The notes beneath the pieces were generated by a model. It was not told the DNA's origin, searched no databases, and saw nothing but the letters and a program-made list of their open reading frames with translations. 64,000 nucleotides of DNA from Saprospirales bacterium (GTDB lineage: Bacteria; Bacteroidota; Bacteroidia; Chitinophagales; Saprospiraceae), in the NCBI GenBank assembly GCA_016711045.1, contig JADJTT010000003.1, forward strand, positions 558,001 to 622,000. The letters run 5' to 3'. The stretch's first letter is position 1, and the number at the start of each line of letters is the position of its first letter. Below, one piece after another: positions 63,627 to 64,000 of this stretch. The position numbers and the translations under genes were made by a program.

Positions 63627-64000
63627 ATGAAAAACCTGTTCTTGTTTAGTTTCCTGCTGTTGTTTGCAGCTATGGGGTGTCAAACCGACCTCCTTACCAG
63701 CCCGCAAGATGAAACCCTGAATCTCCGCGCGAAAAAAATGGTGCCTTTTCACTCGGAAACGACCCAATGGATGGATCCGTCGAGCGGCCTCCTCGAGTGT
63801 ACCACCCCTGGCTTTCCATTCTCTTTCCCCATCCGGTTCCTATCTGAAGGCCAGGCGACCCACCTGGGCCATGTGACCGGCTGGGTGGAAGGCTATTATT
63901 GTTCAGTTAACGAAATGGGAATACTTGAAGGCCATTTTAACGGGGCCTATAACGCCGCCAACGGAGATGAACTCCATTTCACAGGAGTGGTTGTCTTCAA
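63627..64000 (+). CDS. Lipoprotein, N-terminal part
   Basis: ATG 63627; 124 residues visible before the window ends. Lipobox FAAMGC (Cys18), then NLRAKKMVPFHSETTQWMDP, HLGHVTGWVEGYYCSVNEMG and NAANGDELHFTGVVVF. The 'shared secretion/lipocalin-like' shape with AANGD-LHF resembles small Bacteroidota lipoproteins of unknown function. Divergent from the hybrid kinase gene. Confidence 0.7.
   Translation, partial: MKNLFLFSFLLLFAAMGCQTDLLTSPQDETLNLRAKKMVPFHSETTQWMDPSSGLLECTTPGFPFSFPIRFLSEGQATHLGHVTGWVEGYYCSVNEMGILEGHFNGAYNAANGDELHFTGVVVF

Overview
The window reads as chromosomal DNA of a Bacteroidota bacterium, most likely of the class Saprospiria (Lewinella/Haliscomenobacter/Phaeodactylibacter type). 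Reasons: TAnnTTTG promoter elements, three secreted proteins with type IX secretion (T9SS) C-terminal sorting tails, HYR/PKD-rich giant exoproteins, a carboxypeptidase-regulatory-domain outer-membrane barrel, a LytS/LytTR pair, a hybrid histidine kinase/AraC regulator, and very many TPR, CHAT, caspase and effector-associated-domain proteins. This assignment is inference from gene families, not from a marker search.

Layout. 1-9 kb is core genome: paaE (cut by the window edge) with a TetR-type operator, rpsT, sucA, a low-molecular-weight tyrosine phosphatase, the trkA-trkH potassium uptake operon and a LytS-type kinase/LytTR regulator pair. 9-26 kb holds envelope and signalling genes: a small periplasmic protein with a large outer-membrane barrel, a >2300-residue T9SS exoprotein split by a frameshift, a cyclase-TolB-TPR protein, a secreted zinc metalloprotease and mnmE. 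26-38 kb is an accessory island: UPF0175/DUF3368, DUF4240, AbiEi, DUF433/DUF5615, HTH/PIN (toxin decayed), Fic, a 2OG-Fe(II) oxygenase protein, a mobile-mystery-A/Fic chimera, and an EAD11-like/FGE-sulfatase protein whose C-terminal tail looks like a diversity-generating-retroelement target. 38-46 kb has a compact membrane-protein operon with an M48/M56-like peptidase, a DUF4386/alcohol-dehydrogenase pair and a TolB-TPR-AraC regulator. 46-59 kb has a RAYT transposase with its REP hairpins, a secreted endonuclease I, a caspase-TPR protein, and a 2101-residue CHAT-nSTAND-propeller membrane protein. 59-64 kb has a DUF1016 remnant, a Kelch/T9SS protein, a hybrid sensor kinase and the start of a lipoprotein.

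The accessory half is saturated with palindromic elements: an 88-bp perfect palindrome, a three-copy double-hairpin family with compensatory changes, REP hairpins tied to the RAYT gene, and two MITE-like elements with about 32-bp terminal inverted repeats.

Sequence quality: a poly-G block (about 27046-27170) replaces the middle of a toxin gene. Four otherwise intact genes (the giant T9SS gene, mnmE, the caspase gene and the M48-like gene) have single-base frame breaks, three of them plainly at homopolymers. These look like assembly or read errors more than biology. The best candidates for undescribed biology are the EAD11-FGE protein with a hypervariable tail, the caspase/CHAT-nSTAND locus, the four-gene membrane peptidase operon and the double-hairpin repeat family.
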